DNA of 5,161 nucleotides from Caldithrix sp. RBG_13_44_9 (GCA_001771055.1 MESS01000143.1:84938-90098), one strand, 5' to 3'. Counted from the first letter of the stretch, positions 1-5,161 are shown. The notes: generated by a model not told the origin, from the letters alone. Numbers and translations are program-made.

Positions 1-1
1 G

Positions 2-397
2 CTCCGAGGCTGTATTGGTTATATCGAGGGTATCGCTCCACTCTATCAGGCGGTGGTGGAAATGGCCAAGTCAGCGGCCTTTAATGATCCCCGGTTCAAT
101 CCGGTGGTAAAAAAAGAAATACCTGATCTGGAAATTGAAATCTCAGTCCTTTCTCCTCTGAAAAAAGTGAAGGATGTAAAGGAAATTCAGGTGGGAAAAC
201 ATGGTATTATCATCCAGCAAGGATTTCAACGGGGATTGCTGCTGCCGCAAGTGGCCACAGAATGGGGTTGGAACAGGGAAGAATTTTTAGAACAAACCTG
301 TCACAAAGCCGGTCTGCCAGCTGACGCCTGGGAAGATCCGTCCAGCGAAATTTTCATTTTCTCGGCCGAGATCTTCAATGAAAAGGATGTCAAGTGA
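2..397 (+). CDS. amrA: AMMECR1-domain protein (AmmeMemoRadiSam system protein A), 5' end outside window
   Basis: The reading frame is open from the left edge and ends at TGA 395-397, leaving 131 residues. AMMECR1 proteins are usually about 170-220 residues, so roughly the first 50 residues, or an upstream fusion partner, lie outside. The visible part opens with the family hallmark LRGCIG (residues 1-6). It continues with AAFNDPRFNPV, the EIEISVLSPL strand, the GKHGIII segment, GLLLPQVATEWGW, and the helix containing the Cys of EQTCHKAGL followed by DAW, all in the standard order. The domain occurs in archaea, bacteria and eukaryotes and is encoded in prokaryotes near, or fused to, a Memo-like protein (AmrB) and a radical SAM enzyme (AmrS). 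Its biochemical role is not established, although a modification of an RNA or protein has been proposed. It is a soluble cytoplasmic protein with no membrane segment. A GTG or ATG inside the frame (53, 62) is not the real start, because conserved domain residues lie upstream. The family call is firm; the function is unknown. Confidence 0.93.
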   Translation, partial: LRGCIGYIEGIAPLYQAVVEMAKSAAFNDPRFNPVVKKEIPDLEIEISVLSPLKKVKDVKEIQVGKHGIIIQQGFQRGLLLPQVATEWGWNREEFLEQTCHKAGLPADAWEDPSSEIFIFSAEIFNEKDVK

Positions 398-563
398 GGA
401 GTTATTTGCTATTGGAAAAATTCGATTAAAATTGCCACAAGGATGTCACCGAACTACCGGATTTGGAAGTTCATCCAGGAATAGTAATCGAACCAATATT
501 TCCTGATTTCAATCCAAATTGAAGAAGCAAAACTATTAATCTGTGAGAGGTATAGTCTGTCGC

Positions 564-591
564 TAAACATCAATTTATTTGAAATTAAAAT
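564..591 (+). promoter_or_regulatory. Possible sigma-70-type promoter for lemA
   Basis: TAAACA (564-569), which matches four of six bases of the -35 consensus, is separated by 16 bases from TAAAAT (586-591), which matches five of six of the -10 consensus. It lies about 65 bases ahead of the lemA start. In such AT-rich sequence a match of this quality can occur by chance, and TATAGT (551-556) or TATTCT (594-599) are rival -10 elements. The call is weak. Confidence 0.25.
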
Positions 592-603
592 CATATTCTG
601 ATT

Positions 604-619
604 TCCAGTGATATCTGGA
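604..619. repeat. Short inverted repeat in the lemA leader
   Basis: TCCAG and CTGGA form a perfect 5-base inverted repeat around the spacer TGATAT. It lies just downstream of the promoter region and about 18 bases ahead of the lemA Shine-Dalgarno sequence. It could be an operator half-site pair or a small hairpin in the leader RNA, but at this length chance is a fair explanation. Confidence 0.2.
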
Positions 620-636
620 GTAATTCTGGTCTCAGT

Positions 637-647
637 AAGGGAAAGGA
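637..647 (+). promoter_or_regulatory. Ribosome binding site deciding the lemA start
   Basis: The purine run AAGGGAAAGGA ends 8 bases before ATG 656. This favours 656 over the upstream in-frame GTG at 608, which has no comparable purine tract, and over ATG 665, for which the spacing would be 17 bases. Confidence 0.6.
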
Positions 648-655
648 TAATCGCA

Positions 656-1261
656 ATGGGTACTATGGTAAAAGTGTTAATAGGATTGTTAGTGCTGGTG
701 GTAATCGCAGTTCTTATCATGAGTTGGGTGTTTGGTATCCGAAATCAAATGGTGACGCGGGAAGAAAGTGTCAATTCCAGCTGGGCGCAGGTCCAAAACC
801 AATATCAGAGGAGGTTTGACCTCATCCCCAATTTAGTCGAAACGGTGAAGGGATATGCTGCACAGGAAAAGGATGTATTGCAGGGTGTGACGGAAGCCCG
901 TGCCAAAGCGGGTGGGGTGATGAATGTTTCACCGGAAGTTTTAGACGATCCGCAGGCATTTGCCCGCTTCCAGGAAGCTCAGGCCGGCCTGGGCAGTGCC
1001 CTTCAACGTTTGCTGGTAGTGGTTGAACAATATCCGGAGTTAAAATCAAATCAAAATTTTCTGACCCTGCAGGCGCAACTGGAAGGAACTGAGAACAGAA
1101 TTTCGGTGGAACGAAGAAGATTCAATGAAGAGGTGCAGGCTTATAACAGTTATATTCGTTCATTCCCGCAGGCTTTGTTAGCCGGAATGTTTGGGTTCAA
1201 AACCAAATCATATTTCCAGGCAGTGCCAGAGGCAGAGCAGGCTCCAAAGGTTCAATTTTAA
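656..1261 (+). CDS. lemA: LemA family membrane protein
   Basis: This is a complete 201-residue protein, about the usual LemA length. Residues 5-27 form a single hydrophobic N-terminal membrane segment. It is followed by the LemA signature: an RNQMV/REESVNSSWAQV helix, then RRFDLIPNLVETVKGYAAQEKDVL (residues 52 on) and TEARAKA. The second half has the typical conserved run with LLVVVEQYPELKSNQNF, the LEGTENRISVERRRFNE helix and the closing segment YNSYIRSFPQALLAGMFGF. The fold is a long helical bundle anchored in the cytoplasmic membrane. The family is widespread and often sits beside a TPM-domain (YgcG-like) gene or a membrane protease gene, but its molecular role is unclear. Here neither companion follows; the next gene is convergent. 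The start at 656 rests on the AAGGGAAAGGA tract; a GTG at 608 would add 16 non-conserved residues. The family call is very secure and the function is open. Confidence 0.95.
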   Translation: MGTMVKVLIGLLVLVVIAVLIMSWVFGIRNQMVTREESVNSSWAQVQNQYQRRFDLIPNLVETVKGYAAQEKDVLQGVTEARAKAGGVMNVSPEVLDDPQAFARFQEAQAGLGSALQRLLVVVEQYPELKSNQNFLTLQAQLEGTENRISVERRRFNEEVQAYNSYIRSFPQALLAGMFGFKTKSYFQAVPEAEQAPKVQF

Positions 1262-1299
1262 TGGCCATGGGATTAATTAGAGGTTTAATAAGGCTGGAT
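1262..1299. other. Convergent intergenic spacer between lemA and the GCS2-family ligase gene
   Basis: Only 38 bases separate the two converging stop codons. I see no GC-rich hairpin with a T-run on either strand. The nearest dyad, AGAAAA-TTA-TTTTCT at 1307-1321, is AT-only and lies inside the ligase coding end. Termination may therefore be factor-dependent or occur inside the opposing gene. Confidence 0.5.
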
Positions 1300-2433
1300 T
1301 TATTCCAGAAAATTATTTTCTTGAGTTTCTTTTAAGAGGTTATTAACAATGAAGCGGTAATCAGCGGGTTTTTGCCGGGCCCATTCCCGCTGCCGCAGAT
1401 AACTGGGGCCTTTGCTGAGAATTTCTTTGACCACTTCCAGGTAGGGTTGGGATTCTTTGAGATTTCTCTCCTCCGAATATTCCCATAATTCCTGATAGAG
1501 CTCCAGAAGTTCATCTTTCATTTTTCTGGTGGTACCCTTTTTATTAAGGATAATTTCCCCCTGGATGCCGTAGCGGGCCGCCCGCCATTTGTTCTCTTCC
1601 AGGATCCATCTTTCCAGACGCGGCATTTTACCATTCATTTCATATTCATCGGAAAATTTTCGTACTAAAAGATAGATCATGGTGGTTAATGCTAAATTTT
1701 CTTTCAGAGTGGGCATGGCATCACATACCCGCACTTCAATAGTACCAAAAATAGGGTGAGGGCGAATGTCCCACCACAGATCCCGAACGGTATCGATGGA
1801 GTTGGATTTGATGAGATTTTCCACCAGTTTGCTGTACATCCGCCAGTTTTTAAAATAATAGGGGATTCCGGCATTAGGTAGTTCTCCGAATATCTTGATC
1901 CTGCTGGTAGCCAATCCGGTATCGAAACCGTTCCAGAAAGGAGAACTGGCAGATAGAGCAATCAGATGCGGCAGATATTTGGTGAGCCGGTTCATCACAT
2001 AAATGGCTTTATCCGCATTATTAATGCCAATATGAACATGCAGTCCGAAAATTAAAAATTGCCGGACTGGCCATTGAATGCGATGCAGGAGATTTTGATA
2101 TCGTTCTTGTTCGGTTATTTGCTGCTGCTGCCAATTTGAGAATGGATGACAACCGCAGATGAGAATGTCTATTTCGTGTTCCCGGGCGATGTCCTGAATA
2201 GTGAGTAAATTTTTTTTCAGGACATCTTCCAGTTCTGGAATTGATTGACATACCGGAGTATTGATCTCTATGGTTGAATTGAACAATTCCGGTTTGAACA
2301 TCACCTCCCCCGGCAGCTGAGATAAAATGATTTCTGCACCAGGAACCAGGTCCGCACTGCGCTGGCTGATGGTTTGTACTTCAAGCTCAATACCAATACT
2401 ATAATTTGGGACGGCATTAAAATTGATATACAT
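1300..2433 (-). CDS. YbdK-like carboxylate-amine ligase (glutamate-cysteine ligase family 2, GCS2)
   Basis: The protein has 377 residues, the usual size for YbdK/GCS2 enzymes (about 370-400). Family motifs appear in order: SIGIELE (near residue 14), with the glutamates that bind metal and nucleotide in this fold; KPELFNSTIEINTPVC; CGCHPF (near 96); TEQERY; FGLHVHIGI (near 130); SASSPFWNGFDTG (near 161); LWWDIRPHPIFGTIEVRVCD (near 219-238); and ENKWRAARYG close to the C-terminal third. The family joins the gamma-carboxyl of glutamate, or another carboxylate, to an amine with ATP. E. coli YbdK has only weak gamma-glutamyl-cysteine ligase activity and its true substrate is unknown. No glutathione synthetase gene is adjacent, so a glutathione role cannot be assumed. 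ATG 2433 was chosen because it puts 13 residues before GIELE, as in relatives; a TTG at 2454 is an alternative. No good Shine-Dalgarno sequence precedes either start. A run of four glutamines (CAG repeats near 2110-2130) is a harmless oddity. It is the last gene of the minus-strand cluster, 82 bases after the adenosine deaminase gene. Confidence 0.92.
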   Translation of the reverse strand: MYINFNAVPNYSIGIELEVQTISQRSADLVPGAEIILSQLPGEVMFKPELFNSTIEINTPVCQSIPELEDVLKKNLLTIQDIAREHEIDILICGCHPFSNWQQQQITEQERYQNLLHRIQWPVRQFLIFGLHVHIGINNADKAIYVMNRLTKYLPHLIALSASSPFWNGFDTGLATSRIKIFGELPNAGIPYYFKNWRMYSKLVENLIKSNSIDTVRDLWWDIRPHPIFGTIEVRVCDAMPTLKENLALTTMIYLLVRKFSDEYEMNGKMPRLERWILEENKWRAARYGIQGEIILNKKGTTRKMKDELLELYQELWEYSEERNLKESQPYLEVVKEILSKGPSYLRQREWARQKPADYRFIVNNLLKETQENNFLE

Positions 2434-2469
2434 AGAACAATAGCATCTGATCAAATAAAGAGGTGGGAA

Positions 2470-2498
2470 ATTTTACTAAATGTGAGAGGATAAAGCAA
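2470..2498 (-). promoter_or_regulatory. Possible sigma-70-type promoter for the GCS2-family ligase gene
   Basis: Read on the minus strand, TTGCTT (2498-2493) and TAAAAT (2475-2470) are separated by exactly 17 bases. The -10 matches five of six consensus bases and the -35 matches three of six. The predicted RNA would start near 2463, about 30 bases before ATG 2433. It sits in the 82-base gap after the adenosine deaminase gene, the one wide gap in this gene cluster, which adds some weight. The ligase may thus have its own transcript in addition to read-through. Confidence 0.4.
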
Positions 2499-2515
2499 TG
2501 AAAAACCGGAGGGCT

Positions 2516-3544
2516 CTAATATTTTTTTAATTTGTCGTTTACCAGATTGAGCATGATAGATTTTGCACGGTTGGGAAGGAAAGCACTTTTGAAACCGTCT
2601 AATATGATCGATTTAAGATCATCCATATTTAAATTGTGGTGTTTGGCTACCAGATAAAGCTCATCTGTCAGGGTGGTGTCAGATACCAGCCGGTTATCGG
2701 TGTTGATGGTTACCCGCAAACCATAATCATAATAAAATCTGAAGGGGTGGGTCTCAATGGTTTTAGCGGCCCCGGTCTGGACATTACTGGTTAGACAGAT
2801 TTCCAGGGGTATGCGATGATCATTCACATAGTTCAACAAGTCCCCATCCTCGTACAGATGAGTACCGTGCCCGATACGGTGCGCGCCGCAATCATGTAAA
2901 GCCTGGTGAATACTTTCTGGACCGAAGGCCTCTCCGGCATGCGCGGTGGTATTGATATTGTTTTTGCGAATGAGGAAGAACGCCTCTTTGTGATCTTTTG
3001 CCGGATAATTTTCTTCCTGTCCGGCTAGATCGAAACCAACTACTCCTTTGTTTTTATAAAAGACAGCCAGTTCGGCCAATTTAAGTGATGTTTCCGGATT
3101 AATATTCCGCATCCCGCAGATAATTATTCCGGTTTTAATGTTAAATTTCCTTTCTGCCCCCTGCAATCCTTCCAATATCGAATCGACGATGGTGGTTAAT
3201 TTCAATCCCCGCTGGATATGCAGAATGGGAGAAAAACGGACTTCCATGTACCAGATATTTTCTTCGGCGGCATCTTCGGCAAGTTCATAGGCAATGCGGT
3301 ATAAAGCCTGCGCTTCCTGCATGACCGACAGAGTAACCTCAAATCCCTGAAGATATTCTGTCAGATTGCGGCAATTGAGACCGCTTTTTACTAATTTGGT
3401 TAAATCATCTTGATTGGAGGTAGGCAGAGTTATTTTCTGTTTTTTGGCCAGATCAATAAGAGTACTCACCCGCAAAGAACCATCTAAATGCACATGCAGA
3501 TCAGCTTTGGGAATTTCCTTCAATAATTCTCGCGGTATTTCCAT
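2516..3544 (-). CDS. Adenosine deaminase family protein (possible adenosine or aminodeoxyfutalosine deaminase)
   Basis: This complete 342-residue protein matches bacterial adenosine deaminase length. The zinc-dependent TIM-barrel residues are all visible: H17 and H19 in the ADLHVHLDGS motif, H202 and the catalytic E205 in HAGE, the catalytic H226 in HRIGHG, and the zinc-binding D283 in NTD. Supporting family segments are WYMEVRFSP (near 98), VVGFDLAGQE (near 168) and EICLTSN (248-254). The enzyme would convert adenosine or a related adenine nucleoside to the hypoxanthine form plus ammonia in the cytoplasm. D283 is followed by Asn (NTDNRLVSDTTLTDE) where mammalian and E. coli-type enzymes have a second Asp that contacts the purine. 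NTDN versions are common in actinobacterial homologues, and this wider family includes enzymes acting on aminodeoxyfutalosine, so the exact substrate is open. ATG 3544 is preceded by AAGGGAAGG (3548-3556). The gene lies 44 bases after the lipoprotein gene, probably in one operon with it and the upstream amidohydrolase. Confidence 0.92.
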   Translation of the reverse strand: MEIPRELLKEIPKADLHVHLDGSLRVSTLIDLAKKQKITLPTSNQDDLTKLVKSGLNCRNLTEYLQGFEVTLSVMQEAQALYRIAYELAEDAAEENIWYMEVRFSPILHIQRGLKLTTIVDSILEGLQGAERKFNIKTGIIICGMRNINPETSLKLAELAVFYKNKGVVGFDLAGQEENYPAKDHKEAFFLIRKNNINTTAHAGEAFGPESIHQALHDCGAHRIGHGTHLYEDGDLLNYVNDHRIPLEICLTSNVQTGAAKTIETHPFRFYYDYGLRVTINTDNRLVSDTTLTDELYLVAKHHNLNMDDLKSIILDGFKSAFLPNRAKSIMLNLVNDKLKKY

Positions 3545-3547
3545 CTA

Positions 3548-3556
3548 CCTTCCCTT
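3548..3556 (-). promoter_or_regulatory. Ribosome binding site of the adenosine deaminase gene
   Basis: On the minus strand AAGGGAAGG stands three bases before ATG 3544, with its AAGGGA core about six bases away. It is the only purine-rich tract near the start and supports this start codon. Confidence 0.55.
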
Positions 3557-3588
3557 CAGCGGCTATAATGATCCAGGCATCTAAAATA

Positions 3589-4302
3589 TCATTCGGGCGA
3601 TTTGGTAGTATCTGCTGGCTGAGGAACCGGTACCACTGGTTTCTGCTCCGGTTGGATCGGGCTAAGGGTTATTTGACCTTCCTGGCGGAGTTGATCGAAT
3701 CTTTGCTGGGCTAACTGTGCCCATTCAGTGCCCTGATATTTATATACGGTCGACTGAAAGGCCAGTCCTGCATCCTCGAATTTTCCCAATTTGACATTGA
3801 GTTCACCAATCTGGAACTGAGCATACGATTTGGCCTTGGCATCATCGCTGTTAGGATAATCCACCGCTTTTTGATAATAACTGAGGGCCTTCTTATAGTC
3901 CTCTTCCTCTGTGGTAGTCCCAATCTGCTTTCCATAAAGTGCCGATACTTCGTAATACTTTGCCATCTCGTTGTATATTTCCGGAACCCGGCTGGGAACC
4001 ATATTTTCTCTGATGAGATCATACAGCAGGTTAAATCCGCGTTCAAAATCTCCCATATTATTATAAGCCCGTGCCATTCCCAGCACCGCATCAATATATT
4101 CCCGGCTGGTGGGATAACGGTTATATATCACACCGTAGGCTTGCAGGGCTTCCTCCATGTTCCCGTCCAGATAGGCTCGGTTCCCTTTCTCCAGCAGTTC
4201 CAGTGGCTGCAATCCCTCCATGGATTTAACGGCCGTTTCCTTTTTACTGCAGCTGAAAACCAATGTCAATGCTAACAGGATCAGGATCACCATACTTCTC
4301 AT
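3589..4302 (-). CDS. TPR-repeat lipoprotein, outer-membrane-assembly (BamD/YfiO)-like
   Basis: The 237-residue protein starts at ATG 4302. Residues 1-17 are a signal peptide (MRSM then a run of Leu, Ile and Val) ending in VFS before Cys18, which would be lipidated. The +2 residue is Ser, so under the E. coli rule it would go to the outer membrane. Helical repeats of TPR type follow: about 34-64 (GNRAYLDGNMEEALQAYGVIYNRYP), 69-100 (AVLGMARAYNNMGDFERGFNLLYDLI), 107-150 (ending KKALSYYQKAVDYP) and 157-190 (AQFQIGELNVKLGKFEDAGLAF). A low-complexity proline/glutamine tail (from about 214) ends the protein. The repeat pattern and the YP punctuation resemble BamD/YfiO and YbgF-type periplasmic TPR proteins, but it has no Bam neighbour, so that role is not claimed. 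The frame remains open to 4440 upstream, but that part overlaps the amidohydrolase gene. The start is fixed by an AAGGAGGT site and the signal peptide. Translation is probably coupled to the gene upstream. Confidence 0.85.
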   Translation of the reverse strand: MRSMVILILLALTLVFSCSKKETAVKSMEGLQPLELLEKGNRAYLDGNMEEALQAYGVIYNRYPTSREYIDAVLGMARAYNNMGDFERGFNLLYDLIRENMVPSRVPEIYNEMAKYYEVSALYGKQIGTTTEEEDYKKALSYYQKAVDYPNSDDAKAKSYAQFQIGELNVKLGKFEDAGLAFQSTVYKYQGTEWAQLAQQRFDQLRQEGQITLSPIQPEQKPVVPVPQPADTTKSPE

Positions 4303-4303
4303 A

Positions 4304-5161
4304 TCAGACCTCCTTCGGTATTTCAGATAAAGATTTCTGTCTTGCCAATAATATTTGAATTTGATTCCAGGCATCTTCGATAATTTGTTTTTCTGAATAA
4401 CTTTGCACCTTCTGGTCATATACCAGCCATTTCCCATCAACCATTACATGCTGGACACTGCTGGCTTTGCTGGAATATACAATTTGTGCATAAATATCAT
4501 CGGCAGGTATAGAATGGACTTTATTCAGGTCCAGTACCACCAAATCGGCTTTTTTGCCTGGTTCTATACTGCCAATTTTATCACTCAATCCTAAACTTTT
4601 CGCCCCTCCAATGGTAGCCATATCAAACACTTCTTCGGCCGAAATGGAAGTGACTCCTAACCGCGGTTTCTGGATAAATGCGGCCAAACGCATTTCATTA
4701 AAAATATCCAGGTTATTATTACAGGCTGCTCCGTCCGATCCTAGACTGACATTAACTCCCTTTTCTAAGAATTCGGGAATTGGAGCTATTCCTGATCCTA
4801 ATTTAAGGTTAGCGCTGGGACAGTGCAATACGTTGATATGATAATCTGCCAGCATTTGAATTTCTTTTGGGGATACCCAGATACAATGTGCCAGGCAGAG
4901 TCTGGGTGATGCTAAATTATTTCTCACAAAATATTCCAGGTTGGAATATCCGGTCAGTCGTTTTATCTCCTGCCATTCGGTCTTATTTTCCGAAGAATGG
5001 CTGTGAATGATCAGGTCGAATTTATCGGAAAGTTTTTTTACTTCTTTCCACAATTTCGGACTGCAGGAAAGTACAAACCGGGGCGCCAGCGCATATTGAA
5101 TACGGCCTTCATGACTGTTATGCCATTCTTCGATCAAAGCCCTGGTAGAGGCAATCAGTTG
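4304..5161 (-). CDS. Amidohydrolase of the MTA/SAH/5'-deoxyadenosine deaminase group, 5' end outside window
   Basis: The frame runs in from the right edge and ends at TGA 4306-4304, leaving 285 residues of a family usually about 430-450 long; the N-terminal HxH metal motif is therefore not visible. Visible landmarks, numbered from the edge, are APRFVLSCS (near 26-34), the HxxE pair H55 and E58 in HSHSSE, the metal His92 in LAHC, HCPSANLKLGSGIAP (113-127), the metal/catalytic Asp143 in LGSDGAACNNNLDIFNEMR, the ATIGGAKSLGL helix, and the C-terminal EPGKKADLVVLD strand that closes the composite sheet domain. This is a cytoplasmic metal-dependent TIM-barrel deaminase. Relatives deaminate S-adenosylhomocysteine, methylthioadenosine, 5'-deoxyadenosine or aminodeoxyfutalosine; chlorohydrolases for triazines are also close, so automatic names vary. 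SDGAACNN differs slightly from the SDGAASNN of characterised MTA/SAH deaminases, and PRFxxSCS recalls guanine deaminase. An adenosine deaminase gene two genes downstream supports a nucleoside substrate. The last codons carry the ribosome binding site of the following lipoprotein gene. Confidence 0.9.
   Translation of the reverse strand, partial: QLIASTRALIEEWHNSHEGRIQYALAPRFVLSCSPKLWKEVKKLSDKFDLIIHSHSSENKTEWQEIKRLTGYSNLEYFVRNNLASPRLCLAHCIWVSPKEIQMLADYHINVLHCPSANLKLGSGIAPIPEFLEKGVNVSLGSDGAACNNNLDIFNEMRLAAFIQKPRLGVTSISAEEVFDMATIGGAKSLGLSDKIGSIEPGKKADLVVLDLNKVHSIPADDIYAQIVYSSKASSVQHVMVDGKWLVYDQKVQSYSEKQIIEDAWNQIQILLARQKSLSEIPKEV
4308..4315 (-). promoter_or_regulatory. Strong Shine-Dalgarno sequence for the lipoprotein gene, inside the amidohydrolase gene end
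   Basis: On the minus strand AAGGAGGT encodes the final Lys-Glu-Val of the amidohydrolase and ends five bases before ATG 4302. The amidohydrolase TGA (4306-4304) and the new ATG are one base apart. This decides the lipoprotein start and indicates translational coupling. Confidence 0.85.

Larger units (their letters stand above)
398..655 (+). other. Gene-free leader between amrA and lemA
   Basis: These 258 AT-rich bases hold no convincing gene. Frames here are short, interrupted by stops and resemble no family I recognise. A small perfect dyad, TTCAAT-CCAA-ATTGAA, lies at 508-523; it lacks a following T-run, so it is a poor terminator for amrA. A second short dyad, TCCAG-TGATAT-CTGGA, lies at 604-619 just ahead of the lemA ribosome binding site. 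A weak sigma-70-like promoter can be drawn at 564-591. The spacing suggests that lemA is transcribed from its own promoter rather than with amrA. Confidence 0.5.

Noticed and set aside
441..476. GGATG...CATCC and GAACT...AGTTC nested complementarity as a structured RNA
   Set aside because: The two short helices are separated by an unpaired six-base bulge on one side and a 12-base loop; this is within what chance gives.
508..523. TTCAAT-CCAA-ATTGAA dyad as an amrA terminator
   Set aside because: It is an AT-rich short stem with no T-run after it, more than 100 bases past the amrA stop; not convincing as an intrinsic terminator.
454..720. Open frame of 88 codons on the minus strand covering the lemA leader and the lemA 5' end
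   Set aside because: It overlaps the lemA membrane segment in antisense, has a low-complexity Thr/Ile-rich sequence, shows no family resemblance, and is explained by the AT-rich leader and a shadow of lemA.
1307..1321. AGAAAA-TTA-TTTTCT inverted repeat as a terminator for lemA or the ligase gene
   Set aside because: The stem is AT-rich and only six pairs long, lies within the ligase coding end, and is not followed by a clean T-run.
2110..2130. CAG-type triplet run in the ligase gene as a repeat element
   Set aside because: It only encodes four adjacent glutamines in a variable loop and is too short to be a meaningful repeat.
3871..4275. Plus-strand open frame of 134 codons antisense to the lipoprotein gene
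   Set aside because: It has no family resemblance and lies wholly over a well-supported gene with a signal peptide and TPR repeats; it is a shadow frame.
4303..4440. 46-codon N-terminal extension of the lipoprotein
   Set aside because: It would overlap the conserved C-terminal end of the amidohydrolase and bury the signal peptide inside the protein; the AAGGAGGT site and lipobox fix the start at 4302.

Overview
The window is ordinary chromosomal DNA from a Gram-negative bacterium. Base composition is moderately AT-rich. Strong AAGGAGGT-type ribosome binding sites and a lipoprotein signal with a Phe before the Ser-Cys would fit the Bacteroidota/Calditrichota-type (FCB) lineages, but the lineage is only a guess because no rRNA or marker gene is present. 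There are no RNA genes, mobile elements, CRISPR arrays or long repeats. Six protein genes occupy nearly all of it, and two of them are cut by the window edges.

Left part, plus strand: the C-terminal three quarters of an AMMECR1-domain protein (AmrA of the AmmeMemoRadiSam system; 2-397), a 258-base gene-free leader (398-655), and a complete LemA-family membrane protein (656-1261).

Right part, minus strand, read from the right edge: the C-terminal 285 residues of a TIM-barrel amidohydrolase related to MTA/SAH/5'-deoxyadenosine deaminases (4304-5161), a TPR lipoprotein (3589-4302), an adenosine deaminase-family enzyme (2516-3544), and a YbdK-like carboxylate-amine ligase of the GCS2 family (1300-2433). 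The first three are tightly packed and probably form one operon. The lipoprotein's Shine-Dalgarno sequence lies inside the last codons of the amidohydrolase gene, with one base between stop and start. The ligase follows after 82 bases that contain a possible promoter, so it may be read both with the operon and alone. It converges with lemA across a 38-base spacer that has no obvious terminator hairpin.

The coherent theme is deamination of adenine nucleosides by two different branches of the amidohydrolase superfamily encoded side by side. This could serve purine salvage, removal of the SAM by-products 5'-deoxyadenosine and methylthioadenosine, or, if one enzyme is an aminodeoxyfutalosine deaminase, menaquinone synthesis. 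I do not see a clearly new defence, mobile or RNA system. The most useful leads are two substrate-pocket departures in the deaminases, the unexplained lipoprotein between them, and the separation of amrA from its usual partners within the visible sequence.
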